Below, one piece after another: positions 59,331-64,000 of a DNA stretch of 64,000 nt. Where the stretch lies: NCBI GenBank assembly GCA_030248215.1, contig JASANG010000998.1, positions 1 through 64,000 of the forward strand, written 5' to 3'. Positions within the stretch are counted from its first letter, which is position 1. Each line of letters opens with the position of its first letter. Origin of the DNA: Enoplolaimus lenunculus. Lineage: Eukaryota; Nematoda; Enoplea; Enoplida; Thoracostomopsidae. The notes beneath the pieces are model-generated. The model made no database searches and was not told the origin of the DNA. It worked only from the letters and a program-made list of their open reading frames with translations. The translations under genes and the position numbers were made by a program.

Positions 59331-59945
59331 GTTGCTGTTGTTGTTGTTGTGGTTGTTGGTGTTGTGGTTGTTGGTGGTGTTGTTGTTGCTGGTGGTGTTG
59401 TTATTGTGGTTGTTGGTGTTGTTGTTGTGGTTGTTGGTGTTGTTGTTGTGGTTGTTGGTGTTGTTGTGGTTGTCGGTGTTGTTGTTGTGGTTGTTGGTGT
59501 TGTTGTGGTTGTTGGTGTTGTTGTTGTGGTTGTTGGTGTTGTGGTTGTTGTTGGTGTTGTTATTGTGGTTGTTGGTGTTGTTGTTGTGGTTGTTGGTGTT
59601 GTTGTGGTTGTCGGTGTTGTTGTTGTGGTTGTTGGTGTTGTGGTTGTTGTTGGTGTTGTTATTGTGGTTGTTGGTGTTGTTGTTGTTGTGGTTGTTGGTG
59701 TTGTTGTTGTGGTTGTTGGTGTTGTGGTTGTTGTTGGTGTTGTTATTGTGGCTGTTGGTGTTGTTGTTGTTGTGGTTGTTGGTGTTGTTGTGGTTGTTGG
59801 TGTTGTTGTTGTGGTTGTCGGTGTTGTTGTTGTGGTTGTTGGTGTTGTTGTTGTTGTTGTTACGGTTGTTGTTGTTGTTGTCGTTGTTGTTGTGGTTGTT
59901 GTTGTTGTTGTTGTTGTTACGGCTGCTGTTGTTGTTGTTGTTGTT
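59330..59945. repeat. GTT/GGTT triplet array (CAA on the minus strand)
   Basis: About 615 bases of TTG/TGG/GTT triplets organised in 18-24-base higher units (TTGTTGTGGTTGTTGGTG). Every TTA in the array falls in the same triplet phase, so the length changes have been multiples of three. It touches the start codon of the TTL gene on the minus strand. Confidence 0.9.
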
Positions 59946-60275
59946 TTCAAATTATTTTTATTTTAAAATATCGTAATCGGAAATTGTATAAATGTATCGC
60001 ACAAATGCTGTTAATTATTTCGGTATAAAGGTCCCTACCATACAATTTTTTACAATTTTTCCCGCAGAACTTTTTGATGATAGAATGATAAGGTCCCTAC
60101 CTTACAATTTTTTGCGTTTCATAAATCATAACGTTTGCCGGACCGCCTGCCCCTGGTCAGAAATTTTTGGATCCGCCTCTGCCCCTGTTTAGAATTTAGC
60201 CGTTTTGTGGCTATAAACATTGATTTTTCAACTCTACTTAAATTCAACCTTTTGTTATGGTCTCAGAAATGGTTT

Positions 60276-60514
60276 ACCTAATGCCTAAGCCTTTGGCCCA
60301 TATTCTCAAATATGTATAGCAACTATCATGAGAGTTAGCAATAGGTTTTCAAACTGACTATTACAGTTGTTGAACTCAAATTTGGTACAGGTGCAGTGCA
60401 AATCATATACGAAAAATGTGCTGAATTTTGACCCTCAGCATTCGCTGGTAGGAAAGTTAGAAGGCCGATCACCAACTGGTGATAAAGACTACACACATTT
60501 GAGAATACGGGCCT
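60276..60514. mobile_element. MITE with GGCCCATATTCTCAAATATG ends
   Basis: The right end in reverse complement reads GGCCCGTATTCTCAAATGTG. 239 bp, no coding capacity. Confidence 0.65.
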
Positions 60515-61309
60515 TTAACTAATGCCTTTATTTAAACCGAAGCCTGAACAACCTAAATCTAACCCATAATCAAAAGAACCGAATCATTTGACGTGTTTGA
60601 AAATTGAATTTCAACTAAAGCGGTGATTTTAAATTTTTGAATAAAAAAACTAAAATGGTTGGAAATGTGTTTGATACCGATTAAAGAATATTTCTATAGA
60701 GCTAATTTTTGGTAAAATTTGACCAAAATGCATCATAATTAATTATCTGCCTTGGACCATACAAAGGCACTGAACCAACATATGGCTTCAGGGTAATTCA
60801 ATAAGTAATTTGATCTGTAGCTTGTGCAATGATTGATCAAGGGGGGTTGAGGGCTGTAACAGTCTGTTTTGTGGTGTTTGGTGTTTATTTAGGGTTTTCA
60901 GCAAGTTTTAAAGTTGTAATTTTTTAAATTTGATTTAAGCTATGTTAACACATTGTTGTAGAATTGAAAGTTAAATTATAGCTTAGCTAAACTTGAATAT
61001 TAGCTTAAGTAGAACTTAAATGGCTGAAATAGATGTAATATATACGTGTATAAAATTATGTCGATATATATACGAATATATATATACGAATATATATATG
61101 TATATATATATATTGTGGCAAATTATTCGCAATCAGTTAAATATTGGAAACTTTGTCTTTGAGAAATGTTTTATGTCAAAATTAGTGTTTTTGTACCTAG
61201 TTCAATTGTGTTACTAAATTGTTCCTGATGTGTTTTCGCAAACCTTAATGATGAAATAGCTGAAAATTCCGTTAAGCCATTTTTGGCAAGCTTCCTAAAA
61301 AGCCCAACA

Positions 61310-61690
61310 GTACCTCGGTGATGAAAATTATTCAAATTCCGGTTCCTGTTCCGGTTCCTGTGTAAGAATTCAATTCCTGTTCCTGTTCGTGTTTCTGCAT
61401 TCAAAGATGCAGGAACCGGAATTTTTTAAGGTTTTATGATATATTGTTCATAATCATTTAAATACTAAAATCTTTGTCTTTAATGATTTGCTACCTAATT
61501 CGAAATGAGTGTTTTTTGCTTAGTTATCCACTTAAGCAGTTTTTGGCAAGTTTTCTAAAAAGTCCAAGAGTAATTTGGTGACGAAAATTATTTCTAATGT
61601 CGGTTCCTGTTCCGGTTCCTGCAAAGATATTCAATTCATGTTCCTGTTCCTGTTCCGGCAAAGTTTAGTTCCTGTTGGAACCCAGATATA
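61310..61690. mobile_element. TTCCTGTTCCGG-repeat element in front of catalase exons
   Basis: Two blocks of GGTTCCTGTTCCGGTTCCTG separated by about 230 bases, ending GTTGGAACCCAG. Looks like a further family of the CCGG-type elements; ends not exact. Confidence 0.45.
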
Positions 61691-61910
61691 TATTATATAT
61701 ACGCATGTGTATTGCATACAATTATTATAGCAATTAGTTTGGCTCTGGTTGTGGTCAAATTTTAGACTGTAAAATTGGATCTATGCGGACCATCAGAGTT
61801 TTAGTCATTATGCCAATTACTAGTGGTATATTCGGTATTGATCTGTTGTTTTTATTTCATATTGTTGTATTTTTATATTATTTTTATTTGATTGTTTTTA
61901 TTTGTTTCAG

Positions 61911-63644
61911 TTTCCGAGCTTCATTCATTCACAGAAACGAAATCCTGTCACAAACTTGAAGGTGCGTTTGGTTTTCTTTCACTTATTATGTTTGGTTCGT
62001 TTGTTTGTATTGTTTGTTTGTTTGTTCTTGTTTGTTTGTTTTTTGTTTGTTTGTTTTTGTGTGTTTTTTGTTTGTTTTTTGTTTGTTTGTTTTTGTTTGT
62101 TTTTGTTTGTTTGTGTGTTTGTTTGTTTTTTGTTTGTTTGTTTGTTTTTGTTTATTTGCGTGTTTGTTTGTTTGTTTGTGTTATTTGTTTGTTTGTTTGT
62201 TTGTTTGTTTGTTTGTTTGTTTGTTTGCGACTAATGACGCGCTTTGTTTTGTTCATTTTTCAGGATCCAGATATGTTTTGGGATTTTATTTCGTTGCGTC
62301 CAGAATGTTTGCATCAAACGCTGTTTCACTTTAGCGATCGCGGCACACCAGACGGATTCCGCCACATGAATGGATACAGTTCACATGCGTACAAAGTGAT
62401 CAACAATAAATCACAAGCGACTTATGTCAAATTTCACTTCAAGGTGGGTTGTGACTATAGTAAATACGAGTTAACACAGTTGCACAAATGCGCAACGCTC
62501 ATAGTGCACTGGACGGACGGCTGGTTTATTAAATCTTCAACATAAATGTTATTAAGCAAGTCTGACTGATCACAGAACTTGGAAAAGTTAGGATATGCTA
62601 TGTAAAGTACTTGCCTATATGCACAAATTAGAACGATATGTAGAAATATAATAGTTAATTAAAATACCGTACTGTCAGAGTTGTTTACTCCTGTGCTGGA
62701 ACGCTGACCAAAATATATACGTATGTGGGCAATTCCAGCTTTAATATATAGATTGTAGCAAAAGTTCTATATTATTAGCGATATATTATGGTTAGCTTAA
62801 AATATTAATGATAAGATGTTTTAGTATATTGATTCTTTAATTAAGTATAAAAACCGCAGGATATTGACCGTTATCAGCTTGCTTCGAGAAAATGGTCAGC
62901 TCAGATTTAAAGGTTAGAGAAAACTTATTTTGGAAAGTTATGACTGGTGCCCAGCAATTGCGATTGCTGCTACTGGGTCTCCGGTTGGTGTTTCATAGTT
63001 GCAGTTGAGTGATATTGTAACTAAAAGTCTCAAGGCGCTTGAAGGCACACATGTGTGTGAAAATTTGGTGAGGAAATTTTAGTTTCGGGTCAGTGTGTAA
63101 GGTCATGCGTATTTCGATAGAGTTTAGTTCTGGTTAAACTATGCTTCATTACTTACTGCAGGCAGGATTTATCGGGAATTCCGATTCCGATGACAGTGTG
63201 TCGGTTCGAAATGAGTTCCGATTTCGATTCTGATTGCATTATTAAATTTAATCATGCTTATTACGATATGATGCATAAAAATTCTCTATCACTTAATCGA
63301 AACTCGAAACATCGCTGTCCAAACACACGAAACTACAGGCTGTTTTATTTTAAAAATAACAATAATTGATTGTAGGTTAGGTTTACATAACCGAAAACTC
63401 GTGATTACTCTGTTCTACAGAATAATTATGCGGATAGTCATAAGATTGTAGTTCCTATTCCAATTCCGGTATCACTTCGCTGTTCCGATTCCAATATAAT
63501 CCAGATCCGCTTTGCACTGCGGGAGTAATAATAATATTGTAAATTTCAACATTGTTGCTTTATAGACCAATCAGGGTATCAAAAATTTGCCAGCAAATGT
63601 AGCTGAAGAGCTTGCGTCAAAGGATCCGGACTACGCTACTCGAG
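61911..63644 (+). CDS. ctl: catalase, three middle exons only
   Basis: Heme enzyme that splits hydrogen peroxide, peroxisomal or cytosolic. Exons 61911-61961, 62264-62443 and 63566-63644 join in phase and give 103 residues, matching human catalase from [12 protein letters not shown] to DPDYGIRD. Bovine/human NADPH-contact positions are all kept: His and Phe of LHQ..F, Ser and Arg of FSDRG, Asn and Tyr of HMNGY, and the Lys closing KFHFK. The gene continues beyond 64000. The N-terminal exons (active-site His, VRFST, NNTPIFFIRDP) should lie to the left, but I find no such sequence on the plus strand in this window. The second intron is almost filled by a TTTG array. The family call is certain; completeness is not. 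Confidence 0.92.
61990..62228. repeat. (TTTG)n array filling a catalase intron
   Basis: About 240 bases of TTTG/TTTTTG repeats lie between the exons ending 61961 and starting 62264, leaving only about 35 bases to the acceptor. Confidence 0.9.
63161..63525. mobile_element. hAT-like element, TTCCGATTCCG family, in catalase intron
   Basis: GGAATTCCGATTCCGATG near the left and CTGTTCCGATTCCAAT near the right match the sub-terminal repeats of the element at 3641. The outermost ends are worn. Confidence 0.5.
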
Positions 63645-64000
63645 GTAAGAATTGATTTTGAATCGGTAAGTTGATTTTAATAATTGAAATTAAAAAAGTT
63701 AAAAATATTATGAAATTATCAAATTTTCAACGTTGTTACATTTTAAAGTTTTAACTGTGAAAATTAGGAATTTTTGATTTGCGACCTGAATGCAGTTATA
63801 TTCAAAATATGCTAATATTTTGACTTTTATAAAATTGATAATTTTGAATTAGAAAACCAAACAATTTTAAAAATATGAATTAGTGAAATTGGAATGTTTG
63901 TTGTGTGTGAAATAAAGGGTTTTCGACTGTGAAAATGAAAAATATATGTTAACTTGAATACTAATTTCTGTAATATTATGATTTTGAATTGCGAAGTTTT

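Larger units (their letters stand above)
59946..61910. other. non-coding stretch between TTL and catalase exons
   Basis: Holds the element end at 60150-60188, the MITE at 60276-60514, an AT dinucleotide tract at 61055-61112 and CCGGTTCCTG repeats at 61310-61690. I searched it for catalase 5' exons and found none. Confidence 0.5.

Noticed and set aside
59224-60028. Very long open frames on both strands (poly-Leu/Trp, poly-Cys, poly-Val, poly-Thr/Pro) across the GTT array
   Set aside because: They arise because a pure triplet array has no stops in several frames at once; none has any domain or normal composition.
61892-62545. A 217-residue open frame through the TTTG array joined to catalase sequence
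   Set aside because: The array is an intron with a good donor at 61962 and acceptor before 62264; the two exons join in phase without it.
62860-62912. Short open stretch in a catalase intron ([12 protein letters not shown])
   Set aside because: Not part of the catalase sequence; flanking catalase exons join in phase without it.

Overview
The window is animal nuclear DNA: AT-rich, with genes cut into many short exons by GT-AG introns and with dense repeats between and inside genes. A transthyretin-like secreted protein carrying the H-D-C-N-D-G..P-C-Q signature points to a nematode or a close relative. TTAGGC-type hexamers inside some repeats fit that but do not prove it. Exons were called by eye from family alignment; every splice junction given for a gene was checked for reading phase.

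Layout. 1-8710 (+): the 3' two thirds of a STIM calcium sensor gene. 8711-13549: intergenic, packed with small inverted-repeat elements. 13550-15544 (-): an acylphosphatase-like domain followed by a very long acidic tail, 5' end not found. 15545-23533: repeats only. 23534-40268 (-): a complete copper P-type ATPase (ATP7/cua-1 type, 25 exons, 1380 residues). 40269-46489: DNA-transposon relics, an unidentified coding-like relic and an integrase fossil. 46490-53418 (-): apoptosis-inducing factor AIFM1/wah-1 (15 exons, 595 residues). 53707-54201 (-): a 106-residue mitochondrial single-span protein about 280 bases upstream of AIFM1 on the same strand. 54202-58121: SINE heads, TTAA-flanked elements and a 5'-truncated LINE nested in one of them. 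58402-59330 (-): a transthyretin-like gene whose start codon abuts a 0.6-kb GTT/CAA triplet array. 61911-63644 (+): three middle exons of catalase, running off the right edge; its 5' exons are not visible.

As a set, the genes concern calcium sensing, copper transport, mitochondrial redox and peroxide removal. Nothing in the sequence shows that they are co-regulated, except that the small mitochondrial gene and AIFM1 look like an operon-style pair.

The most distinctive feature of the DNA is its population of short non-autonomous elements. Many have CAGGG..CCCTG ends, 8-base target duplications and family-specific CCGG- or CCGAT-rich sub-terminal repeats (hAT-like). Others are TA-flanked (mariner-like) or TTAA-flanked (piggyBac-like).
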